Program-made: the position numbers and the translations under genes
Assembly: GCA_963677245.1 (NCBI GenBank)
Contig: OY781921.1
Span: forward strand, 310,001 to 374,000
DNA: 64,000 bases
Reading direction: 5' to 3'
Source: Saccharicrinis sp963677245
Lineage (GTDB): Bacteria; Bacteroidota; Bacteroidia; Bacteroidales; Marinilabiliaceae
In this document: positions 1 through 9,711 of the stretch, piece after piece
Numbering within the stretch: the first letter of the stretch is position 1
Layout of the letters: the number at the start of each line of letters is the position of its first letter
Notes under the pieces: model-generated
The model's input: the letters and a program-made list of their open reading frames with translations, nothing else
Database searches by the model: none
Told to the model about the DNA's origin: nothing

Positions 1-1326
1 GACAGGAAAACATGTGGTAGATAAAGCAATGTTTCCTTTCAGTACCATAGTAAAGTCAATTTTTTGTTGCTCAGTAGGTTCTCCCAGGTGGATAGTTCTG
101 GTAATATCTGTTGTACCTTCCAAATACTGGCCTCCAGAATCAACCAAATAAAAGTTGTCAGGTTTCAGTTTTATATCCGTTTCTTTAGATACTGAGTAGT
201 GAACAATTGCTCCATGTTCAGCAAATCCTGATATGGTTGTAAATGAATCACCTTTGTAGTTTTCGTTTTCACTTCTAAACTTTTTTAATTGTTTTGAAGC
301 TACTAACTCACTAACTTCTCCAGAAGGAACTTTTTTTTCGAGCCAATGAATAAATTTAACCATAGCCACTCCATCTTTAATCATGGCTTTTCTAAATCCA
401 TCTTGTTCTGTTTTGTTTTTAGTTCCTTTTAAATCCTTCACAATGCTTGCTAATTCTACTTTAACAACTTCTTTAGGAATTAAAGAGAAGATTTTAGCAT
501 TAGTTGTGGATGGATCAAAAATTAAACCTGATTCAACAGGCATTTCTTTTACCCATTTAAAAATATCGGTATATAAATGGATGGATATATCATCTTTTGA
601 GAGCTCTTTACCAATTGAGGATGTGATTTTATGGGTATCAATAAATAAATAAACTGCATCAAGCGATATAATCATATAGGCGTGAAATACCGGATTGTAA
701 GGCACATCGTTTCCTCTTAAATTTAAAGTCCAGGCAATTTCATCTAGAGATGTAACAATGTAATGCGATGCATCTTGCTGGCGCATTGCATTTCGGATTT
801 GTTCAATTTTTTCAGTTCGGCTTAATCCTGCATATTGTGTTTCGTGGACGAAAATACTATTCTCCGGAATAGGAGGTCTTCCTTCCCATATATCGTCCAG
901 TAAAGTCTGATTGGGATCAAGGGTGATACCATAATGTTTATATTTTTTAGAAAGTCTTCGGGCTTCGTTTATTGAAAAAACTTCGCCTTCAAAAGCCAGT
1001 TTACTACCAGGGTCTAATCTTTCTGCGATCCAATCAATATAATCTGGTGTTTCCGGTTCAGAAGATTTAAATAAATCTATTCCTGAACCTTCCAACTCTT
1101 GTTCTGCTTGTAAATAATATCTACTGTCTGTCCATAAGCCTGCTTCGTCAGCTAAAATAACAACAGTTCCTGCAGATCCGGTAAAACCTGATATAAACTC
1201 TCTTTTCTTCCAGTGTGCAGCGGTGTATTCACTCATGTGTGGATCACTACCAGGAATGATATACGCATCAACTCCTAAGGACAACATTTTAGTACGCAGC
1301 AAGAAAATAAGATCGGCAGTAGACAT
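1..1326 (-). CDS. pepP: Xaa-Pro aminopeptidase (M24B), C-terminus cut by window edge
   Basis: Metallopeptidase that removes an N-terminal residue preceding proline. The frame opens with ATG at 1326 (MSTADLIFLLRTKMLS) and stays open to the window edge for 442 codons, so only the C-terminal part of the catalytic domain is missing. The N-terminal creatinase-like part carries YIIPGSDPHMSEY and FTGSAGTVV. The pita-bread domain shows the first two metal ligands in the expected spacing, D396 and D407, in VDSGGQYLEGTTDITRT. There is no signal peptide, so it is probably cytosolic. It starts 16 bp after the stop of the exported protein at 1343-2392 and is probably co-transcribed with it. The family call is firm; the later metal ligands lie outside the window. 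Confidence 0.93.
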   Translation of the reverse strand, partial: MSTADLIFLLRTKMLSLGVDAYIIPGSDPHMSEYTAAHWKKREFISGFTGSAGTVVILADEAGLWTDSRYYLQAEQELEGSGIDLFKSSEPETPDYIDWIAERLDPGSKLAFEGEVFSINEARRLSKKYKHYGITLDPNQTLLDDIWEGRPPIPENSIFVHETQYAGLSRTEKIEQIRNAMRQQDASHYIVTSLDEIAWTLNLRGNDVPYNPVFHAYMIISLDAVYLFIDTHKITSSIGKELSKDDISIHLYTDIFKWVKEMPVESGLIFDPSTTNAKIFSLIPKEVVKVELASIVKDLKGTKNKTEQDGFRKAMIKDGVAMVKFIHWLEKKVPSGEVSELVASKQLKKFRSENENYKGDSFTTISGFAEHGAIVHYSVSKETDIKLKPDNFYLVDSGGQYLEGTTDITRTIHLGEPTEQQKIDFTMVLKGNIALSTTCFPV

Positions 1327-1342
1327 AATGCAATATTTTAAA

Positions 1343-2392
1343 TTATTTAAAAATTATATTTTCATCACGGTTAAAGATAATAACTTTTGATTTTGTATCC
1401 GGGTTAAATCCAACATCTCCGGAAAAGGATTGGTTTAGATTTTCGGTGAATATCTCAAGGTTGTTTCCACTGTTGTGAATCAATTTTCCATTTATTACTT
1501 CTCCGTTTAAAATATATGAACAGGATGGATTGAGTTGAATTTGAGTTTTTGTTTGGTGATTACTTATTGTTAATTCGTTAAAATCAACTGATGAGTTTAA
1601 AATATCAACACTTCCTCCGGTACAATTTAATTTTGCCTTTTTTGTAAAGTTACCAATGGATAGAATGCTATTTTGGCTGTTTATTTCAACGCTGTCAATA
1701 TTGGAAATGCTTATTAAATCAACTTCGGAATGCCCATTAAAAGATTCACATTGATTTATTTGTAACTGATTGTATGACGATTGAACTTGAATATGCTCTG
1801 CTTTTAAAATTTCAATAACAGAATTTTTTACCTGCAGGTGTGTGTTACCAACCTGATTTATTTTGCCGTTACATTGATTAAGAACAATATGATTTTCAAT
1901 GGAATCATTAATCGGGTTTAGTCCTTTAAAAAAAATATCACAATGTGAAATATTAGCATATGTTCCACCTAAAACATTTCCAACATTAACTTTTCCATGT
2001 TCGTTTTCAATTCGTAACGCTAAAGAGTCAGGGTAGAAGATAGTGTATTTAATAGTATAAGGAATAGTACGATTAAAATCTTTAATATAGCTAGTTTTTA
2101 CCTGTAAGGTATTTTCATAGCCAACAACATTAATTTTTACCTCTTCAAGCATTTCTTCTGACAGATTTGGTTTGTCTGAAAGAATCTCAATGTTAGTTTC
2201 TACGCTAATGGAATCTTTATCCCAATTTAGCAAATTGATTTCAGCATGTTTTGCCCTAATATCCAGTTTATTTATGTTGTTTAGTGCAAATGCCTCAAAC
2301 GTGTACCTTTTAAATTTGGTAGAAATTACTGTTTGAGAATTTAAGGTTAAAGAATGAATAAAAAGTAATAATATTATAATCGTTTTATACAT
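1343..2392 (-). CDS. exported adhesin-like (DUF4097-type?) hypothetical protein
   Basis: 349 residues with a typical N-terminal signal peptide (MYKTIIILLLFIHSLTLNSQ). The rest is predicted beta-rich with short regularly alternating strands, for example LDIRAKHAEINLLNWDKDSI and LRIENEHGKVNVGNV. This resembles the DUF4097/DUF2807 class of putative adhesin or auto-transported beta-solenoid domains. I see no catalytic motif. A Bacteroidota-style -7 box lies upstream at 2477-2484. The gene is followed after 16 bp by pepP. Function is unknown; a surface or periplasmic structural role is inference from the signal peptide and beta-solenoid-like spacing. Confidence 0.75.
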   Translation of the reverse strand: MYKTIIILLLFIHSLTLNSQTVISTKFKRYTFEAFALNNINKLDIRAKHAEINLLNWDKDSISVETNIEILSDKPNLSEEMLEEVKINVVGYENTLQVKTSYIKDFNRTIPYTIKYTIFYPDSLALRIENEHGKVNVGNVLGGTYANISHCDIFFKGLNPINDSIENHIVLNQCNGKINQVGNTHLQVKNSVIEILKAEHIQVQSSYNQLQINQCESFNGHSEVDLISISNIDSVEINSQNSILSIGNFTKKAKLNCTGGSVDILNSSVDFNELTISNHQTKTQIQLNPSCSYILNGEVINGKLIHNSGNNLEIFTENLNQSFSGDVGFNPDTKSKVIIFNRDENIIFK

Positions 2393-2476
2393 GCAATTTT
2401 ATTTTGTACTTAGAAATGCAAATGTTCAATTAATTAATAGGACAAACATTCTTTATCTCTAAAGTTTAAATCGTGG

Positions 2477-2484
2477 CAAAAATA
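2477..2484 (-). promoter_or_regulatory. -7 box TATTTTTG upstream of the 1343-2392 gene
   Basis: On the minus strand the sequence reads TATTTTTG followed by CCACGA, matching the Bacteroidota TAnnTTTG element. It would give a leader of about 75-80 nt before the ATG at 2392. No clear -33 TTTG is seen, so this is a sequence-only prediction. Confidence 0.35.
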
Positions 2485-2544
2485 GAGAAATAATGATGCA
2501 AGCGAAAATTATTATTCAATATCATATTTTTGGTTTTAGGTGTT

Positions 2545-5500
2545 TTATTCCTCATTCTCATTTTCTATATCTTGCTCTTCATTATTATCTTCTTTAGTGT
2601 CAATTTCCTGACCGGCAGCTCCCTGACTTGATTTTATTGGTGCTAATCCGAATTTCTTTATAAAACGGTTTAAGCGACTTACTGGTGCCGGAATAAATGT
2701 AAATCCACCTTCTTTTGATTTTCTGGCATCGGCATCAAGAGTTTGTACAGTAGTATTAAAGTTCTCATTGGAAGAAAGAGTGTACATCATCTTAGATTTA
2801 TAACCAAAATAGAACCAGTTATCTTTATCAAAACTCAAAAACATTTCAAGAGAATTACCACTTCGTTTTTTTATTATTTCAGCTTTAATATCGACTTTTC
2901 TATTGATAACAAAATCCTTAATAAAGGCTAAGTCAGCAGTTCCATCTGCTACATATTTATGATATTTTCCATCAAATTTAAAATCAACGTTTCCGAATAG
3001 GAACATTTTATTTATCAAAGGATTTAGTTCTTCAAATTGTTTAATGGCTTTCTTATCATTAGTTATCTTTTTTGCTTCCTTAATTCCAATCCATTCTGCC
3101 AGTCTTTTTTGAAAGCCTTCATCTGATTGTTTACTTTCAGCGGCAGAAGAGCTTGTTATGGAAGAAACCATTTGGTTTATAGCTATTTCGTTAAAAAAGA
3201 AGTCAATTCCTAACATGGTTGTTAGTGATATGTTTTCTTTCTGTGGGTTATCCACAATAGAACCAAATGATTGCAACTCAACTTGATCTAAGTCTACCCC
3301 CATATCCAGTTTTCCTTCAGCAATTAAGTTACATGTGGTGTTTGAATAACTAAATAATACACCAGTTGTGTCAGGATTTTCAATTTTAGGTAAATAAGCT
3401 ATTTCAAATGCATTTTGTTTTTCATTAAAGTACAAATGATCACCTGCAGTAATTATTGGAATATCGCTGTAGTCTTTACGATAATTCAGGAATGTAGAAT
3501 AAATATGAGACGAGTCTTTTGTAATATAAAAATCCCGGTATATTTTCTTACGTTCAAAATTAACAGGTTCTTCACCTATTGGAATGATAACTTTAGAAGG
3601 GTCAATAACAGCATTAAAATAGGTGTATGTTTGTGGTCCGTCGGCACATTCGTGCAACATTTGTACGCCACCATCAAAGTTTAAATGTTGGCGAGAGGAT
3701 AGAAGCTGTGTTTTTCCTCTAAAGGTAAAGTGCTTATCAAACGTAAACAGATCTTCTTTTACAATTACACCTTCAGCTGTTGTTTTTAAATCGTCATTTA
3801 GTTTTATCTCATTAAACTGTAATGTGTATTTTTTGCCATCTCCATTCAAATAATCATACTCTCCATAGCCGGAATACTCGTTCTTTCCTTCAATTTTAAG
3901 ATGGGAGTTATAAATGGTATGTGAAAAGCTGGAATCGTTGGCTAAAACAATTGAGGCACTGTCTAATGGAGCCATATCAGCATTTTCGCGAATAGTAACA
4001 AATCCATCATTAATTAAGATGTTCGCATCAGCAACCACAATGTTTTTTACTTCTTCTGCATAGATGACTTTGTTTTCTACATCATAACGGGCAAGTGGAA
4101 CTCTAAACTCTAAAGAATCTTGCCTACGGTGTGTAGATACAAAGCGGTTTCCTTCAGAACCCCGGGCTCCCATAAAGATATTGTTCTTATCCATATCCCA
4201 TGAAAATTCGCTGATATACGAAACGTATCGGTTATCGGAAAAGTTAACCTCACTACCGCCTACCTTAGACTGGAATTTTCCCTGGCGTTCATTAAAATCA
4301 ATATTTGAAATAAGGTTTGTTGTATTAAACGAAACTCCTTCTTCCATTGATGCACTTACCAAATTAAAGTCAGAAGAATCAGCAATAAAAGAGTGCCCTC
4401 CAAAAGTCATTGCTGGTGAAACCAGATTGGCTTTGTCCATATAAAAAGTACCCTTACCGGTAGATCCATATTTAGAAACGGTTAGTTCGCCCTCTAACTG
4501 TGCTTCATTATTATACATGGTAAATGCCTCTTCCTGGCTTTTAGAGACAAGTTTATCTTTATATGGAAAATAATTAATGTAATTGTAATTGGCTTGAACA
4601 TCTGGATATTCTGTACCTTCTTCTCTTTTTTCAACTGTAAAATGATAAGCTTGTCCTTTGGCTTCTTCAGGTAGGAATAATAGATTTTCCGATTCAGTTG
4701 TAGAAGTAAGATATTCCAATGTACCAGCACCTCTTAAACCTTGATTACTTAGATCAATATCGTTTGTAAATTGAGCTCGATGATCATAAACATCATATCC
4801 TTCAGGAGGTGTTTTTCTTTTAAAACCTAGCGAATAGTCTTTTCGAACTGTAATGTTTTCTTTAAAAGTAGGGAAGATATTGGAAACAAAAGTACCGGTA
4901 AAGTCAAAGTTTTTCGCAGATAGTTTACTAATGCTATCCATTGAAAAGGTATCTAACCTAAAGTAAAACTTTTCTCTATCATATCTACCTCCTTGTACTT
5001 CAGGTTTGTCGTAATAAACAAAGGATTCAGATGAACTATGTAAAATGGGGTATTCGCTGTAATAATTATTACCGGATTTATTGTCAGGCTTATCAATACT
5101 TAAAGAACCGGAAAGACTTTCAATCGCATTGTTTACGTAAGTAAGTTTAGGCTGACCAAAATAATCTAATTCTCCCGTTTGAACTTTCATTCGCACAGAA
5201 TCAATATTTTTCATATCAATCAAAAACTTATCGTAATCAAACTTAAAACCATCTCCATAAAGGTTAAGCATTCCTGCGTTAATCGCACCATTAAAACTAA
5301 AATTACGATTTCGTTTCAGTAGTATTTTCTCGTTTTCAGGGAAGAAAACAACATTCTGATTATCAGAAATAGAAATAGATTGTACTCCATTAATATTTAA
5401 GTCGTAGTTTAATAAGTCTAGCGTTGCATTGGGAACGCTTCCCGGTGTATGAGAAACAAAGCGGATAACGTCATAGTCTTTTTTTCCTAACCTAAATTGC

Positions 5501-7047
5501 AGATAATCTTCCAGACGTTGTCTGATTTCAATTTGATCAGTATTTACGTTATAGCCAACAAAACCATAGAATGATAGTTGAATTATTTGCTGCCTGATTT
5601 GACTTTCCGGCATTCGCATCATCTCGGCATAATCCTTGGCAGTAAATGGTTTTCCTCTAAAATATTTAGAACAGTCTTTTAGTCCTTGTAAGGGATGGAT
5701 TGCATCCATTCCTTGTAGTTGATTATAAAAATTCTCTCTGAAATAACTAAGGGATTCAAATTCACCATGGTTTTGTGCGGCACCGGAAACCATTTTTAAA
5801 TCCATGGTTAAACTATTAATCTCCCATGTTAAGAGTTCTATATCCATACTAACATTGTGGAATGTATTAAAGTAGGGACTTAGAGCCAATCCTTCACCGT
5901 TTCTAATTAAGTGTATTTCATTTAAATCCACCATAAACTTGAACGTAAGTCCCGGATGATAGATGTAATTGCTATCCATCCTGAACTTAATTTCGGTATC
6001 TGTGCTTAGAATTTGATCCTTACGAAGGGCAAAATACAAGGATTTGGCTGTAAGAAATACGGTATCATTTCTGTAAATAGTAATGGTTGCTGGATTTTCA
6101 TATGTTCCGGAACCTAGGAATTTTGCTCCGTTTTGTGAGAATCCTCCTTCGTAATTTATATCAGGGTGTATGTTATCTAACGTAAAACGTTGTTCTACTG
6201 ATGTAAATTGAGGGTAGGTGGCACTGGAAGGAGTTTTAATATTCATCACCTTGTGCCTTAAAGTACCATTTAAGGGGTGATCAAAATAAATGGTGTTGTA
6301 AAATTCAACAGAATCCAGTTCGATAAAAGATTGCTTCAAAGGTAACTTATAATAGCCAAAGGTTGCATTTACCTGATCGGCACTAAATCCTGATCTTTCC
6401 CAGGTAATTCTACCTTTTTCTCCTTCCCAGATATTGGTGGTGTAATTGAACTTACCTTTGGTATCGAAAACCTTTATACTGTCATTTTTTGAAAAACAGG
6501 TTAAGGTAAGATTAGGGAAAGTTCCTATTAATTCTTTATCCTCATAACTAAGAGTCCAACGATTATTATCAGACTTCCACTGATTAGAAGGTGTGGAATA
6601 AATAACGTTTTCTGAAAGTAATTCGGAGGTGATTTCCAAAAACTGGTTAATTTTTCGTAGAGGGTATCTTCTTTTATCGATTTGATCCGTTATGGATTGA
6701 GTCCATGCTTGTAAACTGGTTGGGTCTAGGTCGGATTGAACGAATTCTCTAATAATAGTTAAGTAAGTTTCGTAATCCGGAATAGGACGAGCTTTTTTTA
6801 AAGCCAGGCCATTGCATTGTTTTATAATCAGTTTTTTACTTTCTTCAGTGGTTTCCGGGTTCATCCAAAAGGATTCCAGTTCTTCGATATATTCTTTTGC
6901 ATATTTCTTGTCAGCTACAGATTTAAAGAGTTCTTCCATTTTAGGAATAAACTCTTCGTAGTTATCAGTAAATAAGGTGCTAGCGTTTTGAGAAAAGCAA
7001 AAAGTGCTGAAAAATGTGAATATTAGTAGTGTAGAAAATATCTTCAT
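2545..7047 (-). CDS. very large exported protein of unknown function (1500 aa)
   Basis: 1500 residues beginning with a signal peptide (MKIFSTLLIFTFFSTFCFSQ). The mature protein has an alpha-helical N-terminal 130 residues, then a very long beta-rich body with many short statements of the kind YYDKPEVQGGRYDREKFYFR. It has no obvious catalytic motif and no C-terminal type IX sorting domain. The last 30 residues are acidic and low complexity (DTKEDNNEEQDIENENEE). It starts 10 bp after the prmA stop, so the two are probably one transcript. Large exported proteins of this shape are widespread in Bacteroidota; a cell-envelope role is inferred. I do not recognise a named family. Confidence 0.8.
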   Translation of the reverse strand: MKIFSTLLIFTFFSTFCFSQNASTLFTDNYEEFIPKMEELFKSVADKKYAKEYIEELESFWMNPETTEESKKLIIKQCNGLALKKARPIPDYETYLTIIREFVQSDLDPTSLQAWTQSITDQIDKRRYPLRKINQFLEITSELLSENVIYSTPSNQWKSDNNRWTLSYEDKELIGTFPNLTLTCFSKNDSIKVFDTKGKFNYTTNIWEGEKGRITWERSGFSADQVNATFGYYKLPLKQSFIELDSVEFYNTIYFDHPLNGTLRHKVMNIKTPSSATYPQFTSVEQRFTLDNIHPDINYEGGFSQNGAKFLGSGTYENPATITIYRNDTVFLTAKSLYFALRKDQILSTDTEIKFRMDSNYIYHPGLTFKFMVDLNEIHLIRNGEGLALSPYFNTFHNVSMDIELLTWEINSLTMDLKMVSGAAQNHGEFESLSYFRENFYNQLQGMDAIHPLQGLKDCSKYFRGKPFTAKDYAEMMRMPESQIRQQIIQLSFYGFVGYNVNTDQIEIRQRLEDYLQFRLGKKDYDVIRFVSHTPGSVPNATLDLLNYDLNINGVQSISISDNQNVVFFPENEKILLKRNRNFSFNGAINAGMLNLYGDGFKFDYDKFLIDMKNIDSVRMKVQTGELDYFGQPKLTYVNNAIESLSGSLSIDKPDNKSGNNYYSEYPILHSSSESFVYYDKPEVQGGRYDREKFYFRLDTFSMDSISKLSAKNFDFTGTFVSNIFPTFKENITVRKDYSLGFKRKTPPEGYDVYDHRAQFTNDIDLSNQGLRGAGTLEYLTSTTESENLLFLPEEAKGQAYHFTVEKREEGTEYPDVQANYNYINYFPYKDKLVSKSQEEAFTMYNNEAQLEGELTVSKYGSTGKGTFYMDKANLVSPAMTFGGHSFIADSSDFNLVSASMEEGVSFNTTNLISNIDFNERQGKFQSKVGGSEVNFSDNRYVSYISEFSWDMDKNNIFMGARGSEGNRFVSTHRRQDSLEFRVPLARYDVENKVIYAEEVKNIVVADANILINDGFVTIRENADMAPLDSASIVLANDSSFSHTIYNSHLKIEGKNEYSGYGEYDYLNGDGKKYTLQFNEIKLNDDLKTTAEGVIVKEDLFTFDKHFTFRGKTQLLSSRQHLNFDGGVQMLHECADGPQTYTYFNAVIDPSKVIIPIGEEPVNFERKKIYRDFYITKDSSHIYSTFLNYRKDYSDIPIITAGDHLYFNEKQNAFEIAYLPKIENPDTTGVLFSYSNTTCNLIAEGKLDMGVDLDQVELQSFGSIVDNPQKENISLTTMLGIDFFFNEIAINQMVSSITSSSAAESKQSDEGFQKRLAEWIGIKEAKKITNDKKAIKQFEELNPLINKMFLFGNVDFKFDGKYHKYVADGTADLAFIKDFVINRKVDIKAEIIKKRSGNSLEMFLSFDKDNWFYFGYKSKMMYTLSSNENFNTTVQTLDADARKSKEGGFTFIPAPVSRLNRFIKKFGLAPIKSSQGAAGQEIDTKEDNNEEQDIENENEE

Positions 7048-7057
7048 AAGCTATTCT

Positions 7058-7900
7058 TTATTCAGAAAGCATATACGCAACTGCTACCCAATTGTTATCT
7101 TCTTTAATACCTTTTTGTAACAAGTTATTAACAGAGCAAACTTCGTTGATGGCTTCAATATCGTGTTGGTAAAAACCACTTAAAAGTAATGTGCCTCCTT
7201 TTTTTAACACCTGGCAGTATTTGGATATATCTTCCAATAAAATATTACGGTTAATGTTAGCTAAGATAATATCAAATTGTGTATTGCCCAATAAAGATGC
7301 ATCACCGCATTGTACTTCCATATCAGAAATATTGTTCATGGCAATATTTTCGTTGGCATTATTATAAGCCCACTCTTCAATATCAATTCCGAGTACTTTT
7401 TTAGCACCTCTTTGTGCAGCTAATATTCCTAAAATACCGGTTCCACATCCCATATCGAGTACATTTCTATCTTCGAAATTCATCTCCAGAATATGTTTCA
7501 TCATTAAACCGGTAGTTTCATGATGTCCGGTTCCGAAAGCCATTTTAGGCTCAATCAATATTTGATATTCAGTTTTAGGAACATCAGTATGAAACGGACT
7601 TTTTACTACACATCTATCATCAATAATGATGGGATTAAAAAAGTGTTTTTCCCAGGTTTCGTTCCAGTTTTGTTCCGGCATTTCTTCTGATTCGTAGGTA
7701 ATAGAGAATGCTTCATTTTGCATTATCATTAAGTCCTCTATATCATCTTTACTAAAAGAAGATGTAGGAATATATGCATTAATGCCTGTTTCTGAATCTT
7801 CAAAGCTGTCATAATCTAACTGTGCTAATTCAGCAGTCAATATTTCTCTGGCGATTTCGGTATTTGGTTCTATGGTGAATTTAACTTGTGTGTATTCCAT
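7058..7900 (-). CDS. prmA: ribosomal protein L11 methyltransferase
   Basis: SAM-dependent enzyme that trimethylates ribosomal protein L11 in the cytosol. 280 residues, a normal length for the Bacteroidota form. The family hallmark MAFGTGHHETT lies at about residues 120-130, followed by the class I SAM motif VLDMGCGTGILG at about 147-158 and ILANINRNILLE in the position of motif IV. The start ATG at 7900 gives the canonical short N-terminal substrate domain. A promoter box and a small perfect hairpin lie just upstream. The large exported-protein gene follows after 10 bp, a functionally unexplained pairing. Confidence 0.95.
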   Translation of the reverse strand: MEYTQVKFTIEPNTEIAREILTAELAQLDYDSFEDSETGINAYIPTSSFSKDDIEDLMIMQNEAFSITYESEEMPEQNWNETWEKHFFNPIIIDDRCVVKSPFHTDVPKTEYQILIEPKMAFGTGHHETTGLMMKHILEMNFEDRNVLDMGCGTGILGILAAQRGAKKVLGIDIEEWAYNNANENIAMNNISDMEVQCGDASLLGNTQFDIILANINRNILLEDISKYCQVLKKGGTLLLSGFYQHDIEAINEVCSVNNLLQKGIKEDNNWVAVAYMLSE

Positions 7901-7940
7901 TGTTGTAATTGTTATTTATCCGCGTTTAGCCCTAAAAGAA

Positions 7941-7966
7941 AGGCACTTTTAGTGCCTGCAAAAGTA
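7941..7966 (-). promoter_or_regulatory. prmA promoter with adjacent 7-bp inverted repeat
   Basis: Minus-strand -7 box TACTTTTG at 7959-7966 fits TAnnTTTG. Directly downstream, overlapping the expected transcription start, is a perfect inverted repeat AGGCACT-TTT-AGTGCCT (7941-7957). It could be an operator or a small leader hairpin. Confidence 0.45.
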
Positions 7967-8108
7967 TTAAAAATTAGTATAGTTTCTGATAGTATTTAAA
8001 ATATGTTCTTTCAAAAAGATTGGTTGCTGTAAGAGAGATTTTTACCTTAGGGTTTAAGTTGAATATTAAGTTCTTATATATTGTAAATGCAGAATAAAAT
8101 ACCTGTGT

Positions 8109-9653
8109 ATGAAAAAGTATTCCCTTTTATTTTTATTTCTTTGGTGGATAGGAAGTGTGATGGCTCAAATAAATCCAGCTAATGACTGTAAGGATATATT
8201 TGAAGATGTACAGCAGCAACACATATTCAAAGACCAAAAAGCATTTGTAGATTGTATCCCCTTGCTTCCTATCGATTCCATTAATAAAAAATATCAGCAA
8301 GAGAAACAAAAAAGTTCGTTTGATCTAACAACTTTTGTTCGCACTCATTTTAAAACGGGTTTACATGATACCAGTTCAATTTTCCGACATATGGATATGT
8401 TGTGGGATAAGCTGACCAAACCTGCAGAAAAGCAAGATTCTTTATCGTCTTTAATCGCATTGCCGCACCCTTATGTCGTTCCAGGAGGAAGATTCCGGGA
8501 GATTTATTATTGGGATAGCTATTTTACAATGTTAGGATTGGAGGAAGCGAAACGTATTGATATTATTGAGTCAATGGTTAATAATTTTGCATTTCTGATT
8601 GATCAATATGGATTTATACCAAATGGGAATCGTACTTATTATTTAAGTAGATCTCAACCGCCTTTTTTTTCGTTGATGGTTGAGTTGCTTGCCAAATACA
8701 AGGGAGATTCAATTTATACAGACTATAAAAATGCTCTGGAAAAAGAATATGCATTTTGGATGACAGGTAGCCATAAGATCAACAACCAGAGGGAGGTATG
8801 TAGAAGAGTTGTTCGTTTAGATGAAAGTGTAATTTTAAATAGGTATTGGGATGAATTTGCAGAACCTCGGCCGGAATCATACATCCATGATTTGGAAACC
8901 TTTAGGCAAGCAAACTGCGATAGTACAATATTCCGAAATCTAAGAGCTGCTGCAGAATCGGGTTGGGATTTCAGCTCCAGATGGTTTAGGGATGAAGTTG
9001 AACTAAGTTCCATAAGAACGATAGAGCTAATACCTGTAGATTTAAATTGCTTGTTACACCATTTAGAAATAAGCATAATGAAAGCCTACAAATTAGGAGG
9101 CAATGATAAGGAAGCGGAGACATTCAAAAGAATTGCTACACATCGTAAAAACAACATCATTAAATATTGTTGGAATGATAGTGTTGGATATTTTTATGAT
9201 TACAACTGGAAAGAAAAAAAGCAAAGTGCAAGAATGACTCTTGCCGGTGTATTTCCTTTGTTTTTTCAGTTGGCAGATGATCAAAAGGCTAGTCTTGTTA
9301 GAGAGAATATGAAGGACAGGTTTTTAAAAGATGGAGGCGTAGTTACTACTTTAAATGAAACGAATCAGCAATGGGATTATCCAAACGGATGGGCACCATT
9401 ACAGTGGGTGTGCTATAAGTCATGCAAAAATTATAGCTATCATACGCTTGCTAAGAATATTGCCGTAAGGTGGACGGCATTAAATTTAAAAGTGTTTTTT
9501 GAAACAGGAAAAATGCTGGAAAAATATAATGTGGTAGATACCAACATAAAAGGTGGAGGAGGAGAGTATCCCCTGCAAGATGGTTTTGGATGGACTAATG
9601 GTGTTTTTCTGAAAATGTGGAATGAAGAACACTTGGTTAATACTGAAAAATAA
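8109..9653 (+). CDS. treA: alpha,alpha-trehalase, GH37, periplasmic
   Basis: Hydrolyses trehalose to two glucoses. 514 residues with a signal peptide (residues 1-20, ending SVMAQ). The first GH37 signature, PGGRFREIYYWDSY, is at about residues 125-138. The second, QWDYPNGWAP, is at about residue 420. The general acid candidate lies in SGWDFSSRW (about 287), and the general base candidate is the Glu in GGGGEYPLQDGFGWTNG (about 485). All catalytic regions are intact. It stands alone between a divergent prmA operon and a shared terminator with tpiA, with no transporter or regulator beside it. A periplasmic location fits growth on external trehalose. Confidence 0.93.
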   Translation: MKKYSLLFLFLWWIGSVMAQINPANDCKDIFEDVQQQHIFKDQKAFVDCIPLLPIDSINKKYQQEKQKSSFDLTTFVRTHFKTGLHDTSSIFRHMDMLWDKLTKPAEKQDSLSSLIALPHPYVVPGGRFREIYYWDSYFTMLGLEEAKRIDIIESMVNNFAFLIDQYGFIPNGNRTYYLSRSQPPFFSLMVELLAKYKGDSIYTDYKNALEKEYAFWMTGSHKINNQREVCRRVVRLDESVILNRYWDEFAEPRPESYIHDLETFRQANCDSTIFRNLRAAAESGWDFSSRWFRDEVELSSIRTIELIPVDLNCLLHHLEISIMKAYKLGGNDKEAETFKRIATHRKNNIIKYCWNDSVGYFYDYNWKEKKQSARMTLAGVFPLFFQLADDQKASLVRENMKDRFLKDGGVVTTLNETNQQWDYPNGWAPLQWVCYKSCKNYSYHTLAKNIAVRWTALNLKVFFETGKMLEKYNVVDTNIKGGGGEYPLQDGFGWTNGVFLKMWNEEHLVNTEK

Positions 9654-9660
9654 GAAAATA

Positions 9661-9700
9661 AAAAAGCCATCCTGCAAATAGGATGGCTCTAAAAATATAT
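9661..9700. terminator. bidirectional terminator, trehalase / tpiA
   Basis: Perfect 9-bp stem AGCCATCCT (9665-9673) / AGGATGGCT (9680-9688) with a 6-nt loop, flanked by A-rich sequence on the left and T/A-rich on the right. It lies between convergent genes, so it can serve both. Confidence 0.85.
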
Positions 9701-9711
9701 TTTATTTCAGC

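Noticed and set aside
4494..4730. 78-residue and other frames inside the 1500-aa gene
   Set aside because: Alternative-frame shadows of the large exported protein with no features of their own.
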